From contig CM068583.1 of NCBI GenBank assembly GCA_035048485.1, forward strand, positions 20,497,341 through 20,561,340: a stretch of 64,000 nucleotides of DNA. The letters run 5' to 3'. Below are positions 10,801-22,009 of the stretch, piece by piece. The translations under genes and the position numbers were made by a program. Under the pieces are notes generated by a model. That model searched no databases and was not told the DNA's origin. It worked only from the letters and a program-made list of their open reading frames with translations. Source of the stretch: Pteria penguin (lineage: Eukaryota > Mollusca > Bivalvia > Pterioida > Pteriidae). Numbering within the stretch: the first letter of the stretch is position 1; each line of letters starts with the position of its first letter.

Positions 10801-12952
10801 ATTAGTCCGTAAACACCTTCAGTTCTCCCTTCATTTTTGTGAAAATTCAATTACGAAAAAGTAGGTATGCTTTAAGTTGTCAGCATTTTCCGTAGACACT
10901 GGTCTACTCACCAATAAGTTTTATGTGCCATTGTAATCATTGTCATTGATAAACAAATTAAGAAAATCCAAAGAAGGTCAACGGTCTTCAGTGATGTTTA
11001 CAAACACCTGTAAAATCCCAGGTCAACACGTGGCCAGCCGCCGTCACGTGCACGTCAGCTATTCATGAAATCTACCCGATCATATATATTTTTTTTTGTA
11101 ATCATTGTCTTCAGTGATATCTGCGACATTAAATGCATCAATTTCCATCACTACCATCATTTCCAAAGACTTATTTGAAGAAAGAATTGAGTTGTGTTGA
11201 TAAATCCTCTATCTTGAAATACAAATTTTGATCTCACCTTTTCCCCCATCTTAATATACGAAATCAAATTTAAGGCGACGTCATGGAATGTTTTTAAGAT
11301 AGGAATTCTGTCTCCATATACAGAAAGTTTTTTATAACGTTTACAACAATTGGAAGGCTATAAATACGATCTAAAAATAAGCTATAGTCGACCTAGTTGT
11401 TACCTGGAATATTCCAGGGTCAGCTCACAGCGCGTGTATTCGATTAAGTTTGAAGGTTGTAACAGTGCCAATTCTAGATATAACCTTGTAAAGTTGAAGA
11501 AAACTGACTCCCTATTTTGAAAATATCAAAATTGATGACAAATAATCATTAATAACTTAACAATGTCAGACATTAGCTATTTAGAACAACCTTCCTATTT
11601 TACAGCTGCTTCTCAAATGTGACCACAGTGTCAATGCACCAATTCATTTTGCTATTTAAAACCTCTTTAATATTTTACTATCAAGTAATACATGATTTCT
11701 AACTGCAAAAGTTTACTCTAACTGACCAGTTCCATGTATATCATGATTGCTGCAATATTGCCCATCCTGTCTATTCCTGTGTAATCAACTAATGTCTCAT
11801 CTTGCGTAATTGACAAGAAAGAAAATTACAAGTGTTAAACATTCTAACTCAGATTTCGGAAATAAGTTGTACAGGTAATAATAGCTTGGATCAATTCAGT
11901 GGCAGTATCGCCTCTACAGATGAAGTGTTAATAACGGATGGTCTTCTTAACACCATTTGAACTAGCTTCTCACCATTAAAAACTGATTACAGACATCATT
12001 AAATATGAAGTGTCCTGCAGCAGTTTGACTATAGAAAAGATGATACAAGCTGCAATAAATGAAGTGACGATATTCAAGGGTTGACGTCCTTAATCATGTT
12101 CATAAAAATTCCTAAGAAATTAAGGGGAAGGTATATATAGGTCATGTAGATAATGTGGAAAAAGAAAACATTTACTTATGAACTAACGTTCATTATCATT
12201 GAATATGCAGACGGAGTATGTTTATGACCATGGTCTTGTCCTTCACTACTTCCTTCAATTTCTATAAACATTGATATTCACTCTTCACATTTTCTGTCTT
12301 TGATGCTACTTAATAAATACCAGATACACATATTAAATAAATCAATTAAAGTGATAACTTTAGTTCTCATTTCATGCACCTTTTATCCTTTACATCATCA
12401 CTACAGAATCTGTCATTTGATCTTATTATATTCAAAGTTTATTGCCTCTTTAGATATTGAGTATAAACACAAGGAATGCATATGTATTCTTCCCTGTGGA
12501 CGTGGCTGTTTTACCTAAGAGTGACCCTAACACATTCTTCTTGTATGCATTCATCTAACAGAGTCTTATGATTGTAAATGGTGTCCAGTGACATGCATAT
12601 TTGGCAGACAGTAGTGGTATGATTTATGAGTAACTAGAATATATGGAATGAAATCTCCATTTCAAATCACCTGCTATAAGAGGTCATTTTTGGTTGGCAG
12701 GAAGGATGGTCACTCGTAACACTGTATATTCTTATTATTTGATGAATTAATTCTAACTCAACCTTTGTAAATCAAGCTTTCTTTTCTTTTACAGGCCTAG
12801 GTTCTCTTGGCCAAACAAAGTCCTTCAATATTGCATCTCCAAACATCAGCATACATTCAGCATCACCTATGCTTGCTGGTCATGCTTCACTACCACAAAA
12901 TTCACTGAAGCGGAAACATGTAGATGATGATTATGATAATCCAACAGGATGA
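4765..12952 (+). CDS. TAF9: TAF9, TFIID subunit 9 (six coding exons, 258 aa)
   Basis: Spliced CDS: 4765-4888, 7382-7518, 8734-8874, 9481-9553, 9900-10043, 12795-12952. Every intron is GT-AG and the phases (1,0,0,1,1) join without a stop. TAF9 is a nuclear TFIID subunit (also in SAGA-type complexes) whose histone fold pairs with TAF6 for RNA polymerase II initiation. Residues about 10-80 are the histone fold, with NQMLEF at 34-39 and [11 protein letters not shown] at 42-52. Residues 101-119 ([19 protein letters not shown]) are the conserved segment after the fold. A short polyglutamine run is at 191-195. The tail has LKRK followed by DDDYDN, like the animal TAF9 C-terminus. Length is close to human TAF9 (264 aa). 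The ATG at 4765 gives the family-typical N-terminus ([20 protein letters not shown]). Exon 5 could instead start at 9858 in frame, giving 272 aa. No neighbouring AK6 exons, which share the locus in mammals, were recognised. Confidence 0.95.
5102..5379 (+). mobile_element. SINE family A, full length, in TAF9 intron 1
   Basis: tRNA-like head with B box GGTTCGAATCC at 5155-5165, the conserved CTCACTGCTTCGGGTGGG body, and a tail of CAATCAA units. The flanking 11-base repeats CATACATATTC (5091-5101) and CATACGTATTC (5380-5390) differ at one base, fitting an older target-site duplication. It is in sense orientation to TAF9. Confidence 0.9.
5382..6038. repeat. Diverged tandem duplication in TAF9 intron 1
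   Basis: Two units of about 270-280 bases starting near 5382 and 5759 share GGTAAAAAGGA, AATATTTTAT, GATACAGAA, CCAGACTCCT and TTCGAGAATT-like segments in the same order, with many substitutions and small indels. No coding potential is seen. The first unit begins right at the SINE target site. Confidence 0.6.
7382..7518 (+). CDS. TAF9: TAF9 coding exon 2
   Basis: Rest of the histone fold, residues 42-87, ending in the conserved SFTTPPPRD. The acceptor is TTTTAG at 7376-7381 and the donor is GTAAGA at 7519. The exon is 137 bases and leaves phase 0. Confidence 0.95.
8734..8874 (+). CDS. TAF9: TAF9 coding exon 3
   Basis: Residues 88-134, with the near-invariant [19 protein letters not shown] block. 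The acceptor is TATATAG and the donor is GTATGC at 8875. An internal GCAG|GTCAAA at 8854/8855 could act as a weaker donor but would remove 20 bases and break the frame with exon 4. Confidence 0.94.
9172..9313. repeat. Minisatellite, 42-bp unit x 3, in TAF9 intron 3
   Basis: Units start at 9172, 9214 and 9256 (CTCAGTGTACTGACTGAAAGG...). The first two are identical; the third carries a 16-base internal duplication of GTRYTGACTAAAA. Confidence 0.85.
9481..9553 (+). CDS. TAF9: TAF9 coding exon 4
   Basis: Residues 135-158 plus one base, in the linker after the TAFII31 core. The upstream pyrimidine tract is strong. The acceptor is a tandem AATCAGCAG, so use of the second AG would drop one glutamine (135). 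The donor is GTATGA at 9554. This segment is weakly conserved in the family; the call rests on frame, splice sites and position. Confidence 0.85.
9900..10043 (+). CDS. TAF9: TAF9 coding exon 5
   Basis: Residues 160-206 plus split codons, a low-complexity Ser/Thr/Gln-rich linker with KVGT early and five glutamines at about 191-195. The acceptor chosen is CTTTAG at 9894-9899. TTACAG at 9852-9857 is also in frame and would add 14 residues. The donor is GTAGAA at 10044. Confidence 0.85.
10044..12794. other. TAF9 intron 5, no other feature recognised
   Basis: 2751 bases, AT-rich, GT-AG ends. Open frames on either strand are short and of low complexity. I found neither the SINE families nor clear inverted repeats in it. 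Confidence 0.5.
12795..12952 (+). CDS. TAF9: TAF9 coding exon 6 (terminal) with stop
   Basis: Last coding exon after a 2751-base intron. The acceptor is an excellent pyrimidine tract ending TTTTACAG at 12794. It encodes the final 51 residues, ending [16 protein letters not shown], which matches the basic-then-acidic TAF9 tail. The stop TGA is at 12950-12952. Confidence 0.93.
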
Positions 12953-13362
12953 AACATTGAACATCTCAGACTTCGCAAATAATTTATCCCCATCTTTTGT
13001 GACTGACCATAGGCATAGACAACCATGGTGACATGTATTAGTCATAAGGGTTGATGAACGAAATAGGGAGAAATTGATACAGTCTCTGTTGAACAGAGAA
13101 GTAGCCTTGATGACCATTCCAGTGCTGGAACTTTTTGTAACATCTCTAGTATAGATTCAATCTCTGAGTGGGACAGTCAACACTATTTTCAATCACACCA
13201 TATTTCATTCAGGGAAGGAACACTTTGCAGACTATCAGTTGTTATTCTATTAATGTCATCTAATATGTTGGACTTGCTTAACTTTAATGTCACCAACGCA
13301 TTCAAGTTTGTACTAAATAGTTTTACACAAGAGAAAACAGTTATTCTGATGTGGTATTTTAC

Positions 13363-13368
13363 AATAAA
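13363..13368 (+). terminator. AATAAA polyadenylation signal, likely TAF9
   Basis: Canonical AATAAA 411 bases after the TAF9 stop, followed by TG/TTG-rich sequence at about 13383-13410. Later ATTAAA-like signals near 13558 and 14337 could give longer 3' ends. Confidence 0.5.
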
Positions 13369-13399
13369 TTACAAGCATATACTGTTAGTTTCCTTAGTC

Positions 13400-15579
13400 T
13401 GTTGACTTCAATGCACTGCTTTTATGAAAAAAAACTATAAAATAGAGTTATGAAGGTTTGAATAACTGGTAGTTGATATTATTTTAACAACTTTATACCA
13501 TGATGGTTTTGATGTTTTTCCTTGTTTTGTTGAAATAACAAGTAATAGTGTCTTACATTAAACAGCAATCCTATCTATATGAAAGTCTGATTGTAAAAAT
13601 GGCAATGTCTGTAATTTTGTTTTCCTTATAAAGCAACGATTTTGGATGCTTATTAGAAGGTAAGGTATTTAAACAGTGTTGTAGCCAAGGTCATCCCCAC
13701 TCAAGCTAAATTAAAAGCTATGTGTAGTGAGAGTGCCTACTTGTATGTGTGTACTCACTGACATTAAGGATTTTCTCACACATGTCTCTATGTATTTGAA
13801 ACTCAGTGTTTCTTACCTATACTTTGTCAGGTTTGTGTAAATAATTGAAGATAAAGGAATATAGCTATTTTTTGAACCATCCAAAGTCATGAATAGATAG
13901 TAAATATTCAAGGAAACCTTTGTGTGGTATGTTTATCCCCTATTATTACCAAACATTTCCTTCAGATATATCTTATAAAAGAAAAGCTTTGACTAGGATC
14001 ATTTTTGTTTAAAGTGGAAAGTGTGTGCTTATGATGTTGGTATTTAAAAGTCTGTTGTTCACTTTTAGAAATGCCAAAAAGAAAAAAAGCATATATATAT
14101 ACATTAATTGTGGATTTTGTTCAATACTTTTGTGCTCTGTGCTGCAGTTGTACATCTTAACCTACCAATGTCTATTTACCTATTTGTTTTCATGCTTTTA
14201 AAATACATCAACTTGTTATGAAAGTAATTTCCTACACATAAGTACTGTGTATTCTCAGACTAACTGAAACATGTATGGTCTCTTATTCTGTGTATTGTTG
14301 TGAACATTATTCTGATGTTTGTATATTTACTTGAAATTAAAAATATATATTTATTAGAATACCAGATTAATTACTTAATGCTATTCTTTGATAAATTAAT
14401 GCGAAAAGGATTTTTGAAAAGTATATTGTAATACTCATATTGCTTGGAGAAGAAAGAGTGTTGTCTTCCACCCATATACATGTATTCGTTAGTTCATCCG
14501 TGCATACATGTACATGTACGTTCAGCTTTTTATGTTGAACTTTCGACTTCATAATACTCGGTAATGTTCATCAAACTTTGTACACTCATGATTTGAGGGA
14601 GAACTATTAAATTGATTTTCAAAGTCACGTGAGGCGATGCTCTGCTTTGCATTTCTATTACTATATTAATCCAGATATCTGACTCCAGTCTGTCAAGAGG
14701 AATTTCTTTTACCACTTTCTCAATCCCTCAAATGAGATAGTAATTATCATTATTTTTTGTAAACATTGGCCTTCATCGGTCTGTTGAACAAACTTGAGGT
14801 CATATACGATGCTGCTTTTCTCCTTACAACTTTAAAGAGATCAAAGTTTATATTTGAAGGTGCAGTCAAACGTCAATATTTATTGTGCACCCCATCGATT
14901 TTCAAATGGCTGTCAGTGATGGTCATTTTGAATTACCTATCGCCTCTCCTCAATGTAAATCTTTAAAATGTGGAACACTGATTGGGTGCTAAAGTACGAT
15001 ATGAATATAACTGTGTGCACTTGGCTTTCTCCAACCTCCAAAACGACGGTTATCTCGGAATTCTTCCTATTGCTGCTTCTCTATGATAATTGCATACAAA
15101 AACTATATGCTTGGATATCGGATATAATGTGACTGACCTGTTTTATCAACGCTCTGACTATCAAATTGTTCATCCATATCGATTATACATGTACCAATAT
15201 CAGATTCTCATTAATCAAAACTACATTGTATACATGTATTAGGAGATAAGCTTATTGTCTATTTCATTTACGAACTCTGGTTAACCACTGATGGTACTTT
15301 TCAAATATCAAAACAAGAAACAAAAAGGGATTGTATAAATTCAATGTTGACAATGGGTAGATTGCAATGCATTGAAAGTGATGTAATGAGAACGTTCCGG
15401 AAGGTATTCCAAGGCCTTGACTGGCATGAATGAATATCTCTTGCTAGTTAACCGCACCCGCCAAGTTTAAATTTTACAACTAGACAAAATACTCTAAACT
15501 AGCATAGAATGCAGATCTGTTTAAATCAGATATATCTGTTTGTAGTTTGATTTTTGTTTCACCGAAATTATTGTGTTAC
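13400..15579. other. Intergenic, nothing recognised
   Basis: AT-rich sequence after the TAF9 3' end. Short open frames near 14367-14715 (-) and 14766-14966 (+) show no motif or supporting splice sites that I can identify. Confidence 0.4.
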
Positions 15580-15836
15580 TATAGTGACGGCATCTGCCTG
15601 ATGCAATACACAGAAATTTAAACCTTTGCAACGAACCCACCCTATCAGAGACATATGTACACGTGTATATATGTCTTTGACCTTATGCATGGGAAAATTT
15701 TTAACGTGCCACGTCAACATACGTGGTTTTCCCTATCTCATCTGAAATACAGTACACCGACGAGTCGCTTGTTGGACTCGAACCCGGGACCTCTCGGTAA
15801 CGAGTCCGGCACCTGTACGACTGGGATATGCCGGCT
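15580..15836 (-). mobile_element. SINE family A variant with internal insertion, minus strand
   Basis: tRNA-like head at the right end (CCGGGTTCGAGTCC on the minus strand) with the family body (GACGGCATCTGCCTGATGC, CCTTTGCAACG) to the left. About 45 bases around 15645-15690 (CAGAGACATATGTACACG...) are absent from other copies and look like a later insertion. No clear target duplication. Confidence 0.75.
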
Positions 15837-16015
15837 CAAATCCGCTATTTATTAAACTTATACAAAGGATATAAAATAACGGATGGCATAACAAAATAAT
15901 CAGAAACTTTACTGTCTTGAGTGACAACCCGTTTATCAAGTTAAGATAGATTAGGTAAGAGATGTGTTCACAGAATTCGTCACGTGGGTACAGAGTCTCT
16001 AATGGAGGGAGGGGG

Positions 16016-16188
16016 TTGGTTGGTTGGTTGATTGGTGTTTTACGTCGCTTTCAACAATATTTCAGTTATATCGCGACATGGAAGCAGGAGGTTACCAACC
16101 TCTTAAACATAGTGGCGCAACCCGGGAATCGAACCCGGATCGTCGGCGCCGCAAGCCAAGCGCTTAACCACTACACCAAGCCTGCCCC
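16016..16188 (-). mobile_element. SINE family B with 11-bp target duplication, minus strand
   Basis: On the minus strand: a head with A box TGGTGTAGTGG and B box GGTTCGATTCC, body ACTATGTTTAAGAGGTTGG and CTTCCATGTCGCGATATA, and a CAACCAACCAA tail. It is flanked by GAGGGAGGGGG at 16005-16015 and 16190-16200. Two more copies are at 21828 and 50401. Confidence 0.9.
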
Positions 16189-16489
16189 TGAGGGAGGGGG
16201 TATATGTAGATCATATGTATTACAATCTGCTATAACACCCTATATGAAAATTTCATCGAATGCAAAACGTGTACAAAAGAGTGAAACAAACTGCCCTACC
16301 GACAGTTACATGAGAAAAGAACAGACATACTAAATTTCACGGTAATTTAATTGTTGTTGGCAATAAAACAAGATGCTGGTGGCCATAACTGTACATAGAG
16401 CATGACAATGTATGAAATGTCACACAAACGTTGTTTGTATAGCCCTCTAGTACACAACGTCGTATAAAGCAAGCAGGAACCCAGTAATG

Positions 16490-16575
16490 TTCTTTAGAGG
16501 AGTCCATACCAGAAATTTTATTCGAAAGATAATTTATTCGTCCCCAACCCCCTTTGAATCCGCCACTGCTAAGAA
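16490..16575. mobile_element. End of a hAT-like MITE (CAGTGGCGGATTC terminus)
   Basis: The right boundary reads GAATCCGCCACTG, the complement of CAGTGGCGGATTC, next to C/G runs. The same kind of end is seen at 21032. The left end was not located. Confidence 0.4.
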
Positions 16576-17550
16576 AAATGCAAATCGACAATAGGGGCCG
16601 AATTAGAAATCTAATTTTATACTTATGACCCAATAGTGTGTCATTATCTTGATTTATAATTAATGCACTGTAAAACCTTTATTCTCAACTGGAATCAAGT
16701 TACAGAAATGCTTTTTAAAAAGTCAGACCCCCCCCCCCCCCAATGAATAAATAAACTAAAATAAATAAGTAAAAAGGTGGGACGAAATAAAGTTGAAAAG
16801 ACATTAAACCACTCTTTTTAATTCAACGCTATAAGATACATGTGCATGTAAAGACTTTTGCCGAACTCGCACATGGAAAGTCTAAGATTTGAAAAAAAAA
16901 ATTATGGGCTCGATGTTGTTTTTATTCCCCCACCAAAACAAATGAATGCAAAACGAGGAAAGGATTGCACAGAAGTAAGGGGAATAAAAGGCCTATCTCA
17001 ACTTAAAAAAAAAATTATTATTAACTAGGGTCATTTGTAGTTAGCAGGAATAGGATCTGTGCCCGCTAAAGTGTAGTTGTCCCATTAATTTAAAATTATG
17101 CCCATATAATCTTGAGTTAAGTAGACTTGCTCAAGAATTAGACCTTTAAATCATCTTCCAGTTTTACATGATGTTGGGGGTCTTACCGATAAACCATTTT
17201 TTTGCCAGCAAAAGGGGTTTTGGGGATTGGAACTCGGTCGTACATGCCCGATCTTTAAAAACAAGAGGCCCAAAAGGGTCTATATAGCTTACAGTCACAT
17301 AAACACAATTTGCTCATTCACAAACAACTGCGGAGTGCTTGAAAAAAAATTGTAGATAAAAATAATTATCTTGCCATCATTATCGTGCTTTTGACAACTG
17401 CCAAATAGCTGTAAACTTCAGATATGGCAAATAAGTACAATCTGTCCTGTAAATTTGTCGAAAATTTGGATTTGGGTAAATTGCAGGACAAAGAATATTG
17501 CATCAAAATTGAATGCACAATGTACTTGTGTGTGTATACATGATGATATA
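16576..17550. other. Intergenic, no gene seen
   Basis: Contains a run of 14 C at about 16728-16741 and, near 17140-17215, a stretch related to the left end of the element at 38306 (TTTTACATGATGT followed by GGGGTCTTACC). Otherwise no recognised feature. Confidence 0.35.
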
Positions 17551-17904
17551 TATATAGAGTTTGCCCATGTGATGTCACACCACTAGCATTAGCGGCCATG
17601 TTGGAGTACAACTCTCGGACTTTTTCCATCTCTACCATGAAAACTTCATTAAATTTCTGAGAAATTAACTATTTATCAGGGTAGATTTCATGACCTCAGT
17701 CTTAATTAATCAGTAAATATAATCAATCAGATGAAAATTTTCCGTAAAACATTTAGATAAACAATGTGATTATTTCATAAAATTAAGTTAAATCAAGCAG
17801 TTTTATATGAGCATTGATGGATGAAGTCCGAGAGTTGTACTCCAATGAGGGAGATAACTCTAGCAAATTTGAGGAAAACAGGGCTATATGGGAACACTCT
17901 ATAT
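17551..17904. mobile_element. Inverted-repeat (MITE-like) element, about 354 bp
   Basis: Outer ends TATAGAGT / ACTCTATA and a strong inner inverted repeat of TTGGAGTACAACTCTCGGAC (17602-17621 and its complement at about 17827-17846). The centre is AT-rich. No open frame of note. Confidence 0.65.
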
Positions 17905-18719
17905 CAAGATATGTATTGATAGATACACATAGTTTGTGTCTGGCGTGTGCAATTTTTTCTGTAGAAGAAGAAATGACATCTTTTATATAATATAAATATA
18001 GCAACATACATAAATTTCAGAAAAGAATTAGTGGTAGGATTTTTGAAATAATTTTTTTTAATTTACCAAGGAAACAACAGGAGAAAACCCCCAAAAAACT
18101 ATAGCCTTTGGTCAAATCATAACAGGATATAAATGAGTGTAAGAAAGGGTAACATCCAGAGATAAAATAATGAACCTCGGATTCAAAGAATTGCCTGTGA
18201 CAGTCCCAAAGATTCTAATGGAAAATGACTTCATAGATTTATTTATACAAATAATTAGAGATAAAATCAAAATGTTGAGTGTCATCATGTAGTAATCAGT
18301 ATCAACTGGAGATCGCCTGCAGACTGACACTTTCTACCATCTCTGTAAACTTGCTTCTCTAATATATCAACTATCAAGACAATGAGACAAGAGTGTGCAA
18401 AATATTAAATCAGAATTCTTTTTCCCAAAGTTTGTTTTCTAAAGTGACTGGGTTAATTTGTTGAGTGCTACAAAACAATTAAAAACCTGTTTTGGTGTAA
18501 AATGAATAGTAAGATTTAGTAAGTTGAAACATAACATTTACTCAAGTGCTGAGAAAGCTCTTAATTCACTTTATGTTCCTCTTACCCATCATGTTTTAAT
18601 AAAAGAACACTACAATGAAAATTTCTGGTGCACATTTTAATTTTTGAGTGTGGTCCCTATTTTTACTAGTCAGCAGATGATTGCCGTGTAATAAGACTTA
18701 ACTTAATCTGCCCTTGTGT
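17905..18719. other. Intergenic, nothing recognised
   Basis: AT-rich with only short open frames and no repeat that I could match elsewhere in the window. Confidence 0.35.
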
Positions 18720-19110
18720 TCACTTTTTATGCCCTCAGAATGATAGGACAAAAGCAATATGCATTCGATCTGTCTGTCTGTCTCTGGAGAACTTTAACAT
18801 GGAACATAACATATCAACCATACAATTAAGTACTTTCATATTGCAGATGTGCATCCTTGTGGCGAGACACTTCCACTGATATCATAATTTATTACCTTGT
18901 GACCTTGACCTTCATGTTTGACCTACATTCATAAAATGTTTACCATAGCCATAACATTTTCTAGAGTCATAGGAGGTAGGGCCTTCATATTTCACATGTG
19001 TGCTCAGTGATAAGACCTTCCCGTCGATGCCAATATATTTTATGACCTTGTATCCTTTCACCTACATTTAGGAAAATGATGCTCCCGGGGGCATGGGTGT
19101 TTCACATACA
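18720..19110 (+). repeat. Dispersed GTCTGTCTG / TGACCTTGACC repeat
   Basis: CTGTCTGTCTGTC at about 18770, then degenerate units with TTTAACATGGAACATAAC, GTGACCTTGACCTTCATGTTTGACC and AGACCTTCC. The same word set recurs at 29040, 36700-37250 and elsewhere. Non-coding, probably of mobile origin, class unknown. Confidence 0.5.
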
Positions 19111-19539
19111 TATCATGTTATGGGGGAGGGGGAGGGGGCGCTTACTAATTACATACAATTATGTAATCTTTTCCTTATTCTTTATTTCAAAATACATGTA
19201 TTTGAAACATATTTCTCACCATAGACTAATATCCAGGCATGTCTGTATACATGTATAATTTTGATATTATGTAACCTTCATATTGCCCTCTTCTCACAAA
19301 TACATACCAAGTACAATGTATATTCATTAATGTGTCAGCTAGTTATTAAACAGCAAATTTTCCATTATTCCGATTTATTCAATTCTTTCCCTTGTTCAAC
19401 ACTTTAAATCGATAGAAACTTGAGAGCAACAACTAGTAGTTTGTTTTTATCGGATTGATAAAAAAAATAGCAAATAAAAATAAATTTAGAAAAAGATCTA
19501 AAATTACGGAGCTAATGTGATAAGAAGCTAGCAAAGTTT

Positions 19540-20440
19540 ATACAGCGCAACCCAACAAGGGATCGAACCTATATCATATGAGTCTTATCGTATGTGCCAG
19601 GAGCACATTAGAACATGCACTTGACTACCCCTGTACCTGACCTAAATAAATCGATTGATGTCTGAATCAACATGCTTTGCCGAATTGTGCTTTAAATTTT
19701 TGTATGGTTTGATATGGCTTTACAGTGTAAACCAATATTTATCAATCACTTTTAGAAACTATGTAGCTTTTGTTATTAGTTCTTATAAATACGAATGAAA
19801 TGGGCCGAAGTTCTCAAAATAGAAATATTTTAACAACTGAAACAAATCGGTCATATTTGCAGTTAATTTTTTGTTTGACTTGTAACCCGTGTCTAAGATC
19901 AGTTTAGGCTTACACATGACATTATACCCTGACGTATATATGTATATCCTTCCGTCCGTTTGCCAGGCCGACCATACACAGAAGTAAATACTGGGATAAA
20001 AACTCTCTTCACAATTTCAACCCACAAAACCTTTCTGTCTTTAGATTAAATTATAGTGGCTCAAAGTCCAATCTCAATACAATATGTCAAATGATAAAAA
20101 ATAATCTTAAGAGTCTCTTCTAACGGCATGACTAGTAGAGCATCCGACTGGACAGTTCCTCTGATAACTCGGTAACCGTGCATACAGGACACCGACGAGC
20201 CGCCCATGGGACCCTTCGATCCTAAGTCAAGTACGCCTGAACTACGGGGGCTATTTTTTCTTAAAATTTTATCAACTTTTTTATGTTAACTTCAAGATGT
20301 AAACCTATATAACAGCATTCACTTTTAGAAACTATGATAGAGTTGATATTCGTTCAAATAAATACGAACAAACTAGGCTAAAGTTCTCGAAATACAAGTA
20401 TTTCAACGACTGGAAGAATTCAGTCATATTTATATTTCAT
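19540..20440. repeat. Pair of diverged copies: tRNA-like fragment plus shared body
   Basis: Two similar modules at about 19540-19870 and 20110-20440. Each starts with a weak tRNA-like segment on the minus strand (GGTTCGATCC near 19565; GGATCGAAGGGTCCC near 20215) and is followed by CACTTTTAGAAACTATG, AAATACGAA, AAGTTCTC and TCATATTT in order. The first segment of the second copy resembles the head of the SINE at 15580. Confidence 0.45.
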
Positions 20441-20865
20441 TTTTATGTCTCGCTTTTAAACAGTGGCATCTAGAATAGGTTTTAACACTTTAAAATGAGA
20501 CATATGTTAATAGCAATTGGCTTTATGCGGTTTCTGTAGTCTGATATTAATCAGAGTTACCTAGAAGAGATCTTGCTTTATTGTAAATTTTATTTTGGAG
20601 TCGTATTATTCCAGGCTTGACGACGATTTCATCTTTTCAACTTGTTGTCACATAAGGTTTCCTATATATGCAGAAGGCACTTCCTCTAACCGATCTGGAT
20701 CGAAGGTAAGTCGCATGGGAATTTTACAGTAAAAATCTTAGATAATGACTGTGTTGTTTCTAAGCGAAGGGTTCTTGGATTGAAACCCCTTTCCGTCTCG
20801 AAATTTGTCAAAAAAAAGACATATTTACCAATGTAGGATTTGAACCTAAGTATACCTACTTTTTG

Positions 20866-20960
20866 TGGGAAAGGATTAACAATTAAGGTCTTAACCGCTG
20901 ATCAAATCTCCTTTTAGGTCAAGGTGACATTGGTCTTTGGTCATTGTCGCCCGTTATGCG
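20866..20960. repeat. Repeat shared in inverted orientation with 21670-21775
   Basis: GGATTAACAATTAAGGTCTTAACCGCTGATC and the following CTCCTTTT, GGTCAAGGTGA and GTCGCCCGTT segments match the reverse complement of about 21670-21775. The downstream copy interrupts a family A SINE. Confidence 0.6.
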
Positions 20961-21031
20961 GCGTGCGTCGTTTGTTGACAGTTAAACTGTTTACACATAT
21001 TGAAAACTTAACTACATGTACATAGCCATTT

Positions 21032-21174
21032 CAGTGGCGGATCCAGGTTTTTCGAAAAGGGGGGGGGGCACATATGTATTAGCCAAACGACTTAGCCATT
21101 TTTGGATTTTTACTAGTAAATATGTGACCAAAGGGGGGGGATGGGCCCCCGGCCCCCCTCTAAATCTGCTGCTG
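21032..21174. mobile_element. hAT-like MITE remnant, CAGTGGCGGATCCAGG end
   Basis: The left end is CAGTGGCGGATCCAGG followed by a G run. The right end is a C run then TAAATCTGCTGCTG, an imperfect complement. Size and ends fit short hAT-derived elements; no clear 8-base duplication remains. Confidence 0.5.
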
Positions 21175-21559
21175 CAATTGTTACCATATTTCACCTGAGG
21201 CATCTTTAGGATAAATTTGTGAATTACATGATCCCAGCACCCTAGGACCTTGGGGCGTGTCAAAACTGCTGAAAATAGCCCAATATTCAAAATTCTCTCT
21301 CAGTACTACTACACATCAGAAAGGAAAACTGTATGGATAGTTATTAAGAACATGAAGCCCTCTGCCTACATTCTTAAATCCATGACAACCCCCCCCCCCC
21401 TCCCCTCCCCTCTTTAACGGGTTTTAGACTTTTGGGCTGTATCCATATGAGCTGCTATGACTATAGTAACAATTTTGTTATATCTTAGACAGCCTTTACC
21501 CTTGTTTATCGCGATGAAAAACTGCGTATACAATCCGATTTAGCTCAGAGTCTTTCGTA

Positions 21560-21806
21560 TGAGTCAGTAAAAACGGTAGGAAAGGCACGTAAAAGAGCCC
21601 TCACTGCTTCAGGTTGGTCGGTTGTATAGGTATAAACTTCTTTGCGATGCAATAGGCAGATGACATCGCACAACGGGCGACGACCAAGACTAATATCACC
21701 TTGACCGAAAAGAATGAAAAGGAGAATGGATCAGCGGTTAAGAACTTAATTGTTAATCACTCTGCCACGAAATAATCGTGGAGTGACGTAAAGCAATAAT
21801 CAATCA
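21560..21806 (+). mobile_element. SINE family A, interrupted copy
   Basis: Recognisable parts are CCTCACTGCTTC, GATGCAATAGGCAGATGACATC, and after about 105 foreign bases CGTGGAGTGACGTAAAGCAATAATCAATCA. The head is degraded. The insert matches 20866-20960 in reverse. Confidence 0.65.
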
Positions 21807-21827
21807 GTTAATGAACTGCATGTATGA

Positions 21828-21985
21828 GGGGCAGGCGTGGTGTAGTGGTTAAGCGCTTGGCTTGCGGCGGCGATGATCCGCGTTCGATTCCCGGATTGCG
21901 CCACTATGTTTAAGAGGTTGGTAACCTCCTGCTTCCATGTCGCGATATATTGTTGAAACCGACGTAAAACACCAATCTACCGACC
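21828..21985 (+). mobile_element. SINE family B with perfect 14-bp target duplication
   Basis: A box TGGTGTAGTGG, B box altered to CGTTCGATTCC, then ACTATGTTTAAGAGGTTGG and CTTCCATGTCGCGATATA, ending ACCAATCTACCGACC. It is flanked by AACTGCATGTATGA at 21814-21827 and 21986-21999. About 15 bases near the 3' end are missing relative to the copy at 16016. Confidence 0.92.
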
Positions 21986-22009
21986 AACTGCATGTATGAT
22001 CTTGATTGT

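Noticed and set aside
12902..13117. Minus-strand frame over the TAF9 3' end
   Set aside because: Antisense to the terminal exon and 3' UTR, no independent support.
15962..16333. 123-codon + strand frame
   Set aside because: Half of it is the reverse strand of a family B SINE (16016-16188); the rest has no motif or splice support.
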